Source: Streptomyces sp. P9-A4
GTDB lineage: Bacteria; Actinomycetota; Actinomycetes; Streptomycetales; Streptomycetaceae
Direction of reading: 5' to 3'
DNA: 64,000 nt
Assembly (NCBI RefSeq): GCF_036634195.1
Contig: NZ_JAZIFY010000001.1
Location: forward strand, 2,924,501 to 2,988,500
How positions within the stretch are numbered: position 1 is the stretch's first letter; each line of letters opens with the position of its first letter. The notes beneath the pieces were generated by a model. The model saw only the letters and a list, made by a program, of their open reading frames with translations, had not been told where the DNA came from and did no database searches. Below, piece by piece: positions 47,082-55,758 of this stretch. The position numbers and the translations under genes are program-made.

Positions 47082-48722
47082 ATGCGCAGTGGAGCCAAGA
47101 CCGCCGTCGTGGGAGCCGTGTTCGTCGTCGTGGCGGGCGGAGTCGGCTACGGGGGACTGAACCTGTGGAACGGGGTCACCGGCGGTGACGCGTCCGTGGG
47201 GACGAGATCCGACGACGCGCCGAAGACGGGGCCCGTCACGGGCGACGAGGTCACGGCCACCGCGAAGGACTTCCTGGCCGCCTGGGCCGCCGGCGAGTCC
47301 GACCGGGCGGCGCAGCTGACGAACGACCCGGTCACCGCCGGCCCCGCCGTCCTCGCCTACCGCGAGGGCGCCAAGGTCTCGAAGGCGGTCATCACCCCGG
47401 GGACGCCGGCGGGCGCGACGGTGCCGTTCACCGTACGGGCGACGATCTCGTACGAGGGCGTGACCAAGGACTGGTCGTACGCCTCCGAACTGACCGTGGT
47501 GCGCGGGCAGACCACCGGCCGGCCACTGGTGAAGTGGCTGCCTTCGGTGCTCCACCCCAAGCTCACCGCGAACGGCGCCCTGCGCACGGGCGTCTCGAAG
47601 ACGGCCTCCGTGAAGGCCGTCGACCGGAACGGCGTCGAGCTGACGGCGGAGAAGTACCCCTCGCTCGGACCGGTCCTGGACGAACTGCGCAAGCGGTACG
47701 GCGCGAAGGTCGACGGCACCAGCGGTGTCGAGACCTGGATCGAATCGGGCAGCGAGTCCGTCGCCGACACCACCCTCCTCGTCCTGAAGAAGGGCAGGGC
47801 CGGCACCCTGAAGACCACCATCGACGTGGGCGTGCAGGCGGCGGCCGAGAAGGCGGTGAAGTCCTTCGGGCAGGCGGCGGTGGCGGCGATCGAGCCGTCG
47901 ACGGGGGCGATACGGGCGGTCGCCAACAGCCCGGCCGGCGGCTTCAACACGGCCTTCCTCGGCAAGCAGGCGCCGGGCTCGACGATGAAGATCGTCACGG
48001 CGACGATGATGATGCAGCACGGTCTGGCGATGCCCGGCAGCAAGGTCGAGTGTCCGGCCCAGGTCTCCTGGAAGGGCGTCCCCTTCCACAACCTGAAGAA
48101 CTTCAAGATCGACAACGGCACCCTGACCCAGGCCTTCCGCCGCTCCTGCAACACCGCCTTCATCAAGGCGATCGGCCCCCTCAGCGACAAGGACATCGAG
48201 GACACCGAGCTCGGCGAGACCGCCCGCGACTCCTTCGGCATCGGCCAGGTCTGGCAGGTGGGCGTCCCGGCGGCGGACGGCAGCGTGCCCGAGTCCTCGG
48301 GCGGCGAGACGGCCGCCTCGTACATCGGCCAGGGCAAGATCACGATGAGCGCGCTGAACGTCGCCTCGCTCTCCGCTACCGCGAAGAACGGCGGCTTCCT
48401 CCAGCCGTACCTGGTGGCGAAGGAACTCGACGACCGCCAGTTCGCCACCGCCGACCCGCTCTCCGGCAAGGTCGCCGAGGGACTGCGCGCGATGATGAAG
48501 GCGACGACGACCGGCGAGGGCACCGCGACCGAGGCGATGGCGGGGGTCCCCTCCCCCAAGGGCGCGAAGACCGGCTCGGCGGAGGTCGACGGCCAGTCCA
48601 AGTCCAACAGCTGGTTCACCGGCTACTCGGGCGACCTCGCGGCGGCGGCGGTCGTGGAGTCGGGCGGCCACGGCGGGGACGCGGCGGGGCCGGTGGTGGC
48701 GCAGGTGCTGAAGGCGGGGTGA
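47082..48722 (+). CDS. Penicillin-binding protein (class B-like transpeptidase with MecA-type N-domain)
   Basis: A 546-residue exported, membrane-anchored transpeptidase. One N-terminal helix (about 8-28) is followed by an NTF2-like MecA N-terminal domain (about 50-165, VTATAKDFLAAWAAGESDRAAQ), a dimerisation region, and a transpeptidase domain with all three active-site motifs: S300-T-M-K303 (GSTMK), S355-C-N357 and K496-T-G498. It cross-links peptidoglycan. The MecA-type N-domain occurs in low-affinity PBPs, so reduced beta-lactam binding is possible but not shown. ATG 47082 follows GGGGAGGC; the longer frame is in the upstream terminator. S. coelicolor has two such genes in tandem here; I see one. 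Confidence 0.92.
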   Translation: MRSGAKTAVVGAVFVVVAGGVGYGGLNLWNGVTGGDASVGTRSDDAPKTGPVTGDEVTATAKDFLAAWAAGESDRAAQLTNDPVTAGPAVLAYREGAKVSKAVITPGTPAGATVPFTVRATISYEGVTKDWSYASELTVVRGQTTGRPLVKWLPSVLHPKLTANGALRTGVSKTASVKAVDRNGVELTAEKYPSLGPVLDELRKRYGAKVDGTSGVETWIESGSESVADTTLLVLKKGRAGTLKTTIDVGVQAAAEKAVKSFGQAAVAAIEPSTGAIRAVANSPAGGFNTAFLGKQAPGSTMKIVTATMMMQHGLAMPGSKVECPAQVSWKGVPFHNLKNFKIDNGTLTQAFRRSCNTAFIKAIGPLSDKDIEDTELGETARDSFGIGQVWQVGVPAADGSVPESSGGETAASYIGQGKITMSALNVASLSATAKNGGFLQPYLVAKELDDRQFATADPLSGKVAEGLRAMMKATTTGEGTATEAMAGVPSPKGAKTGSAEVDGQSKSNSWFTGYSGDLAAAAVVESGGHGGDAAGPVVAQVLKAG

Positions 48723-48778
48723 GGGGCGGCCCTCGGAGTGAGGGGCGGCCCTCGAGGTAAAGGGCGGCCCTTCGGACG
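48720..48778 (+). repeat. Three tandem 19-bp palindromic repeats
   Basis: Units TGAGGGGCGGCCCTCGGAG, TGAGGGGCGGCCCTCGAGG and TAAAGGGCGGCCCTTCGGA follow one another from the PBP stop codon. Each holds its own short hairpin (GAGGG-GCG-GCCCTC). In the third both arms change together (AAGGG/CCCTT), which keeps the pairing. Likely a repeated terminator. Confidence 0.65.
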
Positions 48779-48886
48779 GCGGGCGGGCCCGACCCGGCCC
48801 CCCACCCGACGCTCGCGAACCAACTCCCCGCCCGCCCCTCGGAACCCGGTCGCGGGTCCCGTACAACGACCGCTAGCGTGCGGCGC

Positions 48887-49408
48887 ATGACCGCTGAGAA
48901 CGCCGCATCCGCGCCCGCCGGGAGCCCCGCCGCCTCCCTCGCCCACCCCCAGTTCGCCGCAGCGCTCGAAGAGCTGGGGCTCGATGTCGAGATCCGGCGC
49001 TTCCCGGACGAGACGAGGACCGCGCAGCAGGCCGCCGAGGCCATCGGGTGCGAGGTCTCCGAGATCGTGAAGTCGCTGGTCTTCGCGGCGGACGGGGTGC
49101 CGGTGCTGGTCCTGATGGACGGCGCGTCGCGGGTCGATGTCGAGCGGGTACGGGAGGAGCTGGGCGCGGGGAAGGTGACGCGGGCGGACGCGAAGGTGGT
49201 CCGGGAGACGACGGGGTACGCGATCGGGGGCGTCCCGCCGTTCGGGCACCGCACGCGGACGAGGGTGCTCGCCGACCGGGGCCTGCTCGACCACGCGCTG
49301 GTGTGGGCGGCGGCGGGAACTCCGCACACGGTGTTCGCGCTCGACCCGAAGACGCTGGTCGCACAGGCGGGCGGCACGCTGGTGGACGTACGCGAGCCTT
49401 CGGAGTGA
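48887..49408 (+). CDS. YbaK/ProX-type aminoacyl-tRNA deacylase
   Basis: A 173-residue protein of the YbaK/INS superfamily, which removes wrong amino acids from tRNA. Motifs: FPDETRTAQQAAEAIGCEVSEIVKSLVF with the catalytic-region Lys, VLMDGASRVD, the GYAIGGVPPFGH loop that recognises the amino acid, and VWAAAGTPHTVFAL. ATG 48887 lies 7 bases after TAGCGT (48874-48879), so the transcript may be leaderless; there is no ribosome site. Sub-class (Cys-tRNA-Pro versus other) cannot be set. Confidence 0.88.
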   Translation: MTAENAASAPAGSPAASLAHPQFAAALEELGLDVEIRRFPDETRTAQQAAEAIGCEVSEIVKSLVFAADGVPVLVLMDGASRVDVERVREELGAGKVTRADAKVVRETTGYAIGGVPPFGHRTRTRVLADRGLLDHALVWAAAGTPHTVFALDPKTLVAQAGGTLVDVREPSE

Positions 49409-49649
49409 CCCCCGCTCGTCGGTCCAGACGCTCCAAGGCATTCACTACGAGGGAGCGCGCGGAAGCGTACCCGGGCGTCTGAAGAAACCCGGGATGACGT
49501 CGGACACGTACACGGAGCACACGGGTTCGCTGATACAGGCTCTGCGTCGGCTCATCGCCCTCTGAGTGGCGGCCGTCCGCTCCTCAACCTCCGGTCTCCG
49601 AGCGGGAAATGAGCGGTGGAGTCCCCCCTGCTACGACTACGGTGGCCCG

Positions 49650-50084
49650 ATGTCATCGCTCAAGGAGTTCCAGGTCACCTTCGACTGCGCGGACCCCGTG
49701 CGTCTCGCCCGCTTCTGGTGCGAGGTGTTGGGATACGTCATTCCGCCGCCGCCCGAGGGGTTCGCCACGTGGGAGGAGCACCATCGCTCGCTGCCGCCCG
49801 AGAAGCAGGTCGTCTACTTCGCCTGCAGCGATCCCTCGGGCAAGGGCCCGCGCGTGCTCTTCCAGCGCGTTCCCGAAGGCAAGGTCGTCAAGAACCGGGT
49901 GCATCTCGACGTGCGGGCCGGCACCGGACTCGTGGGTGCCGAGCGCCTCGCCACGCTGGAGGCCGAATGCGCACGGCTGGTCGCGCTCGGCGCGGTCCAT
50001 GTGCGAACCCTGTATGCCGATGACGACAACGAGTCCTGCATCAACATGCAGGACATCGAGGGCAACGAGTTCTGCCTCGACTGA
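49650..50084 (+). CDS. VOC family protein (glyoxalase-like)
   Basis: A 144-residue protein. The pattern FQVTFDCADPVRLARFWCEVLGY is the classic opening of Streptomyces glyoxalase-like proteins, and VHLDVRAGTG and QDIEGNEFCLD supply the His and Glu usually used for metal. The middle FACSDPSGKGPRVLFQRVPEGK is also typical. The 241-bp gap before it holds no recognisable gene; only a 23-codon frame is present. ATG 49650 has no ribosome site, and a TACGAC word lies 13 bases upstream. Substrate unknown. Confidence 0.85.
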   Translation: MSSLKEFQVTFDCADPVRLARFWCEVLGYVIPPPPEGFATWEEHHRSLPPEKQVVYFACSDPSGKGPRVLFQRVPEGKVVKNRVHLDVRAGTGLVGAERLATLEAECARLVALGAVHVRTLYADDDNESCINMQDIEGNEFCLD

Positions 50085-50161
50085 GCGCCCTCCGGGTCCA
50101 TTCGCTCCCGGGGCCGCGGCTGGTGCCGGACGACCCGCCCGACACCGGCCGCAGGTGCCCC

Positions 50162-50944
50162 TCAGTCGCCCAGCACCTCCGCGAAGTGGGTGTTCACGGC
50201 CAGGAGCCCGCCGTCCACCCTGAGGGTCGTGCCGGTGATCCAGGACGCGTCCTTCGAGGCCAGGAAGGCCACCGCCGCCGCCACGTCCTCCGGGGTGCCC
50301 ACCCTCGACAGGGGGTACACGCGGTCCGCCAGGGCCGCCAGTTGGGGTTCCCTGCCCTGCCAGGCCGTCGTCGCGATCGTGCCCGGGTTGATCTGGTTCA
50401 CGCGGACCCCGCGCGGCGCCGCGTCGCCCGCCAGCGTGCGGGTCAGGGACGCCAGCGCCGCCTTCGACGCGCTGTAGGCGTGACCGCCGAAGTCCGCCTC
50501 CGCGTTGACCGAGCCGATCATCACGATCGCCCCGCGTCCGCCCGCCGCCGCCAGGTGCGGCAGCGCCGCGCGTGAGCAGCGGACCGCGCCCATGAACGTC
50601 ACGTCGTGCTGGACCGACCAGATGCCGTCCGGCTCGTCCTCGAAGCGGTCGCGGTCGGGGGCCACCGGGCCGAGCGCGTTGTTGACGAGGACGTCCAGGC
50701 GGCCGAAGACCCGGAGCGCGTACGCCACGGCCGCGTCCACCGACGCCTGGTCCGACACGTCGCAGCGCAGGGACTCCGCGCCGGGGATGTCCTCGGCCGT
50801 CTTCCCGGCCGCCTCCTCGTCGATGTCGGAGACCAGGACCCTGGCTCCCTCCGCCGCGAGGCGCCGGGCGGTGGCCGCACCGATCCCGCGCGCCGCGCCC
50901 GTGACCAGTACTCCGTATCCGTCGAATCGCCTGGTGAGTTCCAT
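50162..50944 (-). CDS. Short-chain dehydrogenase/reductase
   Basis: A 260-residue classical SDR. Cofactor loop VLVTGAARGIGAATARRL, then NNALG (NNAG-type), the catalytic Ser in MIGSVNAEADFGG, Tyr-Lys in YSASKAAL, and INPGTIATTAW after the active site. Length and layout are those of the FabG-like group; the reduced carbonyl cannot be named. NADPH is likely from the early Arg (GAARG). ATG 50944; divergent from the LysE gene. Soluble, no signal peptide. Confidence 0.92.
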   Translation of the reverse strand: MELTRRFDGYGVLVTGAARGIGAATARRLAAEGARVLVSDIDEEAAGKTAEDIPGAESLRCDVSDQASVDAAVAYALRVFGRLDVLVNNALGPVAPDRDRFEDEPDGIWSVQHDVTFMGAVRCSRAALPHLAAAGGRGAIVMIGSVNAEADFGGHAYSASKAALASLTRTLAGDAAPRGVRVNQINPGTIATTAWQGREPQLAALADRVYPLSRVGTPEDVAAAVAFLASKDASWITGTTLRVDGGLLAVNTHFAEVLGD

Positions 50945-51091
50945 GGGTCGATCTCAGCACCGAACACACCGGCCGCACCAGGGCCCCGACTGTGTCACCT
51001 CGCCCTCGCACGCCGGCCCGGTGATCGACTAGCGTCACGGGGCCGTCCTCACCTGAGGGGCGGCGGGGGTGAGTGTGGGGGGATCGGGAAC

Positions 51092-51709
51092 ATGGCTCAG
51101 CTGATCGCCGTAGCGGTCATCACGGTTCTGGCTGTCATCAGCCCCGGCGCGGACTTCGCGATGACCGTCCGCAACAGCTACCTGTACGGGCGTACGGCGG
51201 GGGTGCTCGCGGCCGTCGGGATCGCCCTGGGCGTTCTCGTCCACGTCACCTACACCATGCTGGGCGTGGGCCTGCTGGTGTCGCGTACGCCGATGCTGTT
51301 CACCGCGATGAAGCTGATCGGCGCCGCGTACCTGGTGTACATCGGGTACAGGACCTTCGTCACCAAGTCCCAGGTGGACGTCGACCTGTCGAGCGACGCC
51401 GGCCTCACGAAGGCGGGGGCGCTGCGGACGGGGTTCCTGACGAACGCGCTGAACCCGAAGACCATGCTGTTCGTGCTGAGCACGTACACACAGGTCGTCA
51501 GCGCCGACACCCCCGTCTTCCAGCAGGTCGGCTACGGCCTGTTCATGTCGGCCGCCCACCTCGGCTGGTTCTCGCTCGCCGCGCTGCTCTTCTCCCAGCA
51601 GAGCCTGCGCACCCGGCTGTTGCGGCGGCAGACCGTGCTCAACAAGGTCATCGGGACCGTCCTCGTCGGGCTGGGGATGGTGCTCGCGCTGACGCCGTCC
51701 ATGGCGTGA
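51092..51709 (+). CDS. LysE-family amino acid exporter
   Basis: A 205-residue membrane protein with six hydrophobic helices. The signature VISPGADFAMTVRNSYLYGRTAGVLAAVGIALG opens the protein, and the second conserved block TNALNPKTMLFVLSTYTQVV is present. LysE/RhtB proteins export amino acids such as lysine, arginine, threonine or homoserine lactone; the substrate cannot be told. ATG 51092 follows GGGGGGATCGGG. Stands alone. Confidence 0.9.
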   Translation: MAQLIAVAVITVLAVISPGADFAMTVRNSYLYGRTAGVLAAVGIALGVLVHVTYTMLGVGLLVSRTPMLFTAMKLIGAAYLVYIGYRTFVTKSQVDVDLSSDAGLTKAGALRTGFLTNALNPKTMLFVLSTYTQVVSADTPVFQQVGYGLFMSAAHLGWFSLAALLFSQQSLRTRLLRRQTVLNKVIGTVLVGLGMVLALTPSMA

Positions 51710-51744
51710 TCCCGGTCCGGAGGGGTCCCCCGCCGGGCCGCCGC

Positions 51745-52929
51745 TCAGACGGTCGGGTCGGTCACCGCCCGTACCGCCCGTACGAGGGACTGGGCGCGCG
51801 GGTCCGCCGTGACCGTCTTGCGCATGCCGTTGGTGACGTATCCGAAGGCGATCCCCGCGTCCGGGTCCGCGAAGCCGAGCGAGCCGCCGCGGCCCGGGTG
51901 GCCGAAGGAGGAGGGGCCGAGGAGCGGGGACGCCGCGCCGTGCAGCATGTGGCCGAGGCCGAACCGGGTGCCGACCAGCAGCACCCTGTCCGGGCCCGCG
52001 GACTCCTCGGTCCGCGCGAGCGCGAGGCTCTCGGGGGTGAGGAGGCGGGCGCCGCCGTCCACGGGGCCGAGGGTGGCGGCGTAGAAGCGTGCGAGCGCGC
52101 GGGCGGTGGCGACCCCGGCCGAGCCGGGGAGTTCGGCGGCCCGGTAGACCGGGTCGTTCTCGTCGGGCTTGGGGTCGATGACCCCGAAGGCGCGCCGGGT
52201 GAGGGAGCCCGGGTCCTGGTAGGCCTCGGTGACGGAGCGCTTGGGGCGGAGCCTGAGGGCGCCGCTGCCGGGCGGTTCGATCTCCTCGACGGGGCCGATC
52301 CGGCCGACCCGGTGGGCCTCCGCCTCGGGGAGCCCGATCCACAGGTCGAGGCCGAGGGGGCCGGTGATCTCCTCGGCGGCCCAGTGGCCGATGGTGCGGC
52401 CGGTGACCCGGTGGACCAGGCCGGAGAGCAGCCAGCTGAAGGTGTGGGCGTGGTAGCCGTGCGCGGTGCCGGGCTCCCAGACGGGGGTCTGGGCGGCTAT
52501 CGCGGCGGTCGCGGTCTCCAGGTCGACCGCCTCGGCGAGGGTCAGCGGCCGGTCCAGGACGGGGACCCCGGCCCGGTGCGCGAGGAGCTGCCGTACGGTC
52601 ACCCGGTCCTTGCCCGCGGCCTTGAACTCCGGCCAGTACGCGGCGACGGGGGCGTCCAGGTCGAGCAGTCCGCGCTGGTGCAGGAGCAGGGGGACGACGG
52701 CGGCGACGCCCTTGGTGGCCGAGCGGACGACCTGTGCGGTGTCCTCCGCCCAGGGCTTCTCCCCCTCGACGTCCTCGGTGCCCGCCCAGAGGTCGACGAC
52801 GGGGGCCCCATCGTGGTGGACGGCGACGGCCGCCCCGCGCTCACCGCGCTGCTCGAAATTGCGCAGGAACGCGTCCCTGACCGGCTCCCAGCCCGCCGCC
52901 ACCGTGCCCTGGACGTCCACCTGTGCCAC
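51745..52929 (-). CDS. Class C beta-lactamase-like serine hydrolase (EstB/esterase VIII)
   Basis: A 394-residue protein. The Ser-x-x-Lys nucleophile is in VVRSATKGVAAVV (about residue 71), and the tyrosine motif probably in AHGYHAHTFSWLLSGLV. The late GHPGRGGSLGFADPDAG supplies the HxG-like third motif. There is no signal peptide, so it is cytoplasmic and more likely an esterase or peptidase than a beta-lactamase. GTG 52929, no clear ribosome site. Its neighbours (LysE, nickel transporter) give no hint of the substrate. Confidence 0.88.
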   Translation of the reverse strand: MAQVDVQGTVAAGWEPVRDAFLRNFEQRGERGAAVAVHHDGAPVVDLWAGTEDVEGEKPWAEDTAQVVRSATKGVAAVVPLLLHQRGLLDLDAPVAAYWPEFKAAGKDRVTVRQLLAHRAGVPVLDRPLTLAEAVDLETATAAIAAQTPVWEPGTAHGYHAHTFSWLLSGLVHRVTGRTIGHWAAEEITGPLGLDLWIGLPEAEAHRVGRIGPVEEIEPPGSGALRLRPKRSVTEAYQDPGSLTRRAFGVIDPKPDENDPVYRAAELPGSAGVATARALARFYAATLGPVDGGARLLTPESLALARTEESAGPDRVLLVGTRFGLGHMLHGAASPLLGPSSFGHPGRGGSLGFADPDAGIAFGYVTNGMRKTVTADPRAQSLVRAVRAVTDPTV

Positions 52930-53003
52930 GCTCCCTCTCGTTCCGACCGGCTCCCATGGTGCAACGCGGAAGGGCGGGGGCCGATTCCGGGGTAGCCGGG
53001 GCC

Positions 53004-53053
53004 ACCGGCTCCGTACGGGCCTCGGGCAACCGGCTCCGTACGGACCTCAGGCC
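53004..53053. repeat. 25-bp tandem repeat, two copies
   Basis: ACCGGCTCCGTACGGGCCTC plus five more bases (53004-53028) is repeated with three changes at 53029-53053, and a third copy begins and fades. The second copy includes the nikO stop codon. Confidence 0.6.
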
Positions 53054-53802
53054 ACCGACTGCGGCACGAAGCCGTACGGCAGCTCCAGGCGGTGCCGGGC
53101 CATCAGTTCCTCGTCGGCGAGGATCTCGCCGGTCTTCCCGTCGGCGGCGAGGACGCCCTCGCTGAGGATCACCGCGCGCGGGCAGAGCTCCAGGGCGTAC
53201 GGCAGGTCGTGGGTGACCATGAGGACGGTGACGTCGAGGGCGCGCAGGACGTCGGCGAGTTCGCGGCGGGAGGCCGGGTCCAGGTTGGAGGACGGCTCGT
53301 CGAGGACGAGGATCTCCGGCTCCATCGCCAGGACGGTGGCGACGGCGACCCGGCGGCGCTGCCCGAAGGAGAGGTGGTGGGGCGGCCGGTCCGCGAACTC
53401 CGCCATCCCGACCCGTTCGAGGGCCTTGCGGACGACGGCTTCGAGCTCGGCGCCCCGGAGGCCCGCCGCCGCCGGGCCGAAGGCCACGTCCTCGCGCACG
53501 GTCGGCATGAACAGCTGGTCGTCCGGGTCCTGGAAGACGATGCCGACCTTGCGCCTGATCTCGGCCATGTGCTTCTTGCCGACGGGCAGCCCGGCCACGG
53601 TGACCGTTCCGGCGCCGCCGGTGAGGATGCCGTTGAGGTGGAGGACCAGGGTGGTCTTGCCCGCGCCGTTGGGGCCGAGCAGTGCGACCCGTTCGCCGCG
53701 CCCCACGGTCAGGTCGACGCCGAAGAGGGCCTGGTGGCCGTCGGGGTACGCGTACGCGAGACCGGAGACCTCGAGCGAGGGGGGAGTCGTCACAGGGTCC
53801 AT
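53047..53802 (-). CDS. nikO: Nickel/cobalt ECF transporter ATPase (NikO/CbiO)
   Basis: A 251-residue ABC ATPase. Walker A LLGPNGAGKTTLVLHLNG, Q-loop GIVFQDPDDQLF (the long D-P-D-D-Q-L-F form of ECF ATPases), signature LSFGQRRRVA, Walker B ILVLDEPSSNLDP, and H-loop THD. It powers metal uptake with NikQ and NikMN. ATG 53802 overlaps the nikQ stop by 13 bp; GTG 53793, with the more usual 4-bp overlap, is possible. Third gene of the operon and controlled by the Nur-like box upstream of nikMN. Confidence 0.9.
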   Translation of the reverse strand: MDPVTTPPSLEVSGLAYAYPDGHQALFGVDLTVGRGERVALLGPNGAGKTTLVLHLNGILTGGAGTVTVAGLPVGKKHMAEIRRKVGIVFQDPDDQLFMPTVREDVAFGPAAAGLRGAELEAVVRKALERVGMAEFADRPPHHLSFGQRRRVAVATVLAMEPEILVLDEPSSNLDPASRRELADVLRALDVTVLMVTHDLPYALELCPRAVILSEGVLAADGKTGEILADEELMARHRLELPYGFVPQSVA

Positions 53803-54551
53803 CCCAGAAGGCAGATCAGCAGGGCGGTGAGCGGGAGCGCTGCGGCGTACGCCCACTGGGCGCGGGTCGCGGTGACCTCGTCGATGACCGGCATGGTGCC
53901 GGTGTAGCCACGGCTGACCATGGCGAGGTGGACCCGCTCGCCGCGCTCGTACGAGCGGATGAAGAGCGCGCCGGCCGACTTCGCGAGGACGCCCCAGTGG
54001 CGGACGCCCTTCGCCTCGAAGCCGCGCGAGCGGCGGGCGACGGACATCCGGCGCATCTCGTCGGTGATGACGTCGCCGTACCGGATCATGAACGAGGCGA
54101 TCTGGACGAGCAGCGGGGGCAGCCTGAGCCGCTGGAGGCCGAGGATCAGGGCGCGCAGTTCGGTGGTGGAGGCCAGGAGGACCGAGGCGGCGACGCCGAG
54201 GGTGCCCTTGGCGAGGACGTTCCAGGCGCCCCACAGTCCGGGGACGCTCAGCGACACCCCGAGGACGGTGGTCCGCTCGCCGGGCACGACGAACGGCATG
54301 AGCAGCGCGAACGCGACGAACGGCACCTCGATGAGGAGCCGCTTGAGCAGGAATCCTGCCGGGACGCGGGCCTTCGCGGCGACGGCCGCGAGGAGGACGG
54401 CGTAGAGGGCGAAGGCCCAGACGGCCTCGCGGGGCGTCGAGACGACGACCACGACGAAGCCGAGGACGGCGGCGAGCTTGGTGTGCGGAGGCAGCTCGTG
54501 GACCGGCGAGTGGGCGTGCCGGTAGAGCTTGTGCGCGTGCCCCGCTCCCAT
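53790..54551 (-). CDS. nikQ: Nickel/cobalt ECF transporter T component (NikQ/CbiQ)
   Basis: A 253-residue membrane protein of the EcfT family. Hydrophobic helices at about 25-60, 65-85, 105-130 and near the C-terminus. The coupling-helix motifs ERGERVHLAMVSRGYTG and the earlier SVARRSRGFEAKG are the two A-R-G type boxes that grip the ATPase. Lies 1 bp after nikMN and overlaps nikO, so the operon is tightly coupled. Confidence 0.9.
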   Translation of the reverse strand: MGAGHAHKLYRHAHSPVHELPPHTKLAAVLGFVVVVVSTPREAVWAFALYAVLLAAVAAKARVPAGFLLKRLLIEVPFVAFALLMPFVVPGERTTVLGVSLSVPGLWGAWNVLAKGTLGVAASVLLASTTELRALILGLQRLRLPPLLVQIASFMIRYGDVITDEMRRMSVARRSRGFEAKGVRHWGVLAKSAGALFIRSYERGERVHLAMVSRGYTGTMPVIDEVTATRAQWAYAAALPLTALLICLLGWTL

Positions 54552-54552
54552 G

Positions 54553-55578
54553 TCACGCCTCCGGGGCGGCGGTCTTGCGGCGGCGGACGACCCAGAAGGC
54601 GCCGGTGCCCGCGGCGAGGGTCGCGCCCACGCCGATCACGCCGGCCAGGCCGCCGGAGAGGCGGGGGGCCTCGACGCCCTTGACGCCGTAGTCGGCGAGC
54701 GGGGAGCCGGCGGAGGCGTGGTCCTCGGCCTTGGCGTCGATGCCCTTGTCGGCGGCGACCTTCTCCAGGCCGTCGGGGCTGGCGGAGGCGTAGAAGGAGA
54801 CGAACCCGGCGAGGACGAGGGCGGTGACGACGCCGCCGGCCCACAGCTTCTTCGGGGAGCGGGCGGCGGCCGGGGCGGCGGCGGGGGCCGCGTCGACCAG
54901 CTGTCCGTCGACGCGGAGCTTGAGCGGGGCGGTCAGGCCGCGGGCGCCGTACACCAGGTCGGGGCGGACGGCGATCACCGCGCCGACGGTCAGCATGGTG
55001 ATGACGGCCTCGCCGATGCCGATGAGGACGTGGACGCCGACCATGGCGGTGAGGACCTTGCCGACGGGTACGTCGGTGGTGCCGCCGATCGCGTAGATGA
55101 GCGTGAAGGCGGCGGCGGCGGCCGGTACGGAGACCAGCGCGGCGACGAAGGAGGCCGCGGTCACCGAGGCGCGGGTGCGGGGCAGCAGCAGGACGAGGCC
55201 GCGGAAGAGGGCGTACGCGATGACGACCGTGACGACGCCCATGACGGTGATGTTCACGCCGAGGGCGGTGAGGCCGCCGTCGGCGAAGAGGATGCCCTGC
55301 ATGAGCAGGACGACGGCGATGCACAGGACGCCGGTCCATGGGCCGACGAGGATCGCGGCGAGCGCGCCGCCGAGCAGATGTCCGCTGGTCCCGGCGGCGA
55401 CCGGGAAGTTCAGCATCTGGACGGCGAAGACGAAGGCGGCGACGAGTCCGGCGAGCGGCGCGGTCCGCTCGTCCAGTTCGCGCCGTGCCCCGCGCAGGCC
55501 GATCGCGACCGCGCCGGCGGCGACGACACCGGCGGCGGCCGATACGGGGGCGTTGATGAATCCGTCAGGTACATGCAC
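54553..55578 (-). CDS. nikM: Nickel/cobalt ECF transporter substrate component, NikM-NikN fusion
   Basis: A 341-residue protein. The N-terminal CbiM/NikM domain (about residues 1-210) has six or seven helices and starts M-H-V-P-D-G-F; the conserved His2, which coordinates the metal with the N-terminus, requires exactly this GTG start (55578). The GTSGHLLGGALAAILVGPW motif is also present. The C-terminus (about 235-341) has a single helix, an external segment ADKGIDAKAEDHASAGSPLADYGVKGV and a final helix, matching the small N component fused on. First gene of nikMQO. The Nur-like box and lack of a cobalamin riboswitch favour nickel over cobalt. Confidence 0.9.
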   Translation of the reverse strand: MHVPDGFINAPVSAAAGVVAAGAVAIGLRGARRELDERTAPLAGLVAAFVFAVQMLNFPVAAGTSGHLLGGALAAILVGPWTGVLCIAVVLLMQGILFADGGLTALGVNITVMGVVTVVIAYALFRGLVLLLPRTRASVTAASFVAALVSVPAAAAAFTLIYAIGGTTDVPVGKVLTAMVGVHVLIGIGEAVITMLTVGAVIAVRPDLVYGARGLTAPLKLRVDGQLVDAAPAAAPAAARSPKKLWAGGVVTALVLAGFVSFYASASPDGLEKVAADKGIDAKAEDHASAGSPLADYGVKGVEAPRLSGGLAGVIGVGATLAAGTGAFWVVRRRKTAAPEA

Positions 55579-55585
55579 GTTCCGA

Positions 55586-55616
55586 ATGATAGGACGCTCC
55601 TGCAAAGAGCTTGCAA
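55586..55616 (-). promoter_or_regulatory. Nur-type box overlapping the nikM promoter
   Basis: TGCAA-AGAGC-TTGCAA (55601-55616) matches the nickel regulator consensus TGCAA-N5-TTGCAA known from S. coelicolor. The minus-strand -10 TATCAT (55591-55586) lies eight bases before GTG 55578, so the box sits in the -35 region and the message would be leaderless. Nickel-bound Nur would block transcription. Confidence 0.7.
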
Positions 55617-55758
55617 GAGCGCACGGGTCACAGAACGGCGGCGCACGGTCGCGCGTGACCCCGCGCACACCCGTGGCCGTCCACGCATGCGCCGCGCACC
55701 CTCCGGGAAGGAGTGCAAGAGTTAGTCGATAAGAGGACAAACCGTGAGGAGCCCCCCG

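Noticed and set aside
49494..49565. A 23-codon frame (MTSDTYTEHTGSL...) in the 241-bp gap before the VOC gene
   Set aside because: No ribosome site, no similarity recognised and too short to judge; nothing else is seen in that gap apart from this frame.
55579..55758. Cobalamin riboswitch upstream of the CbiM-like gene
   Set aside because: The leader would be only a few bases long and no B12 box is seen; the Nur-like box explains control better.
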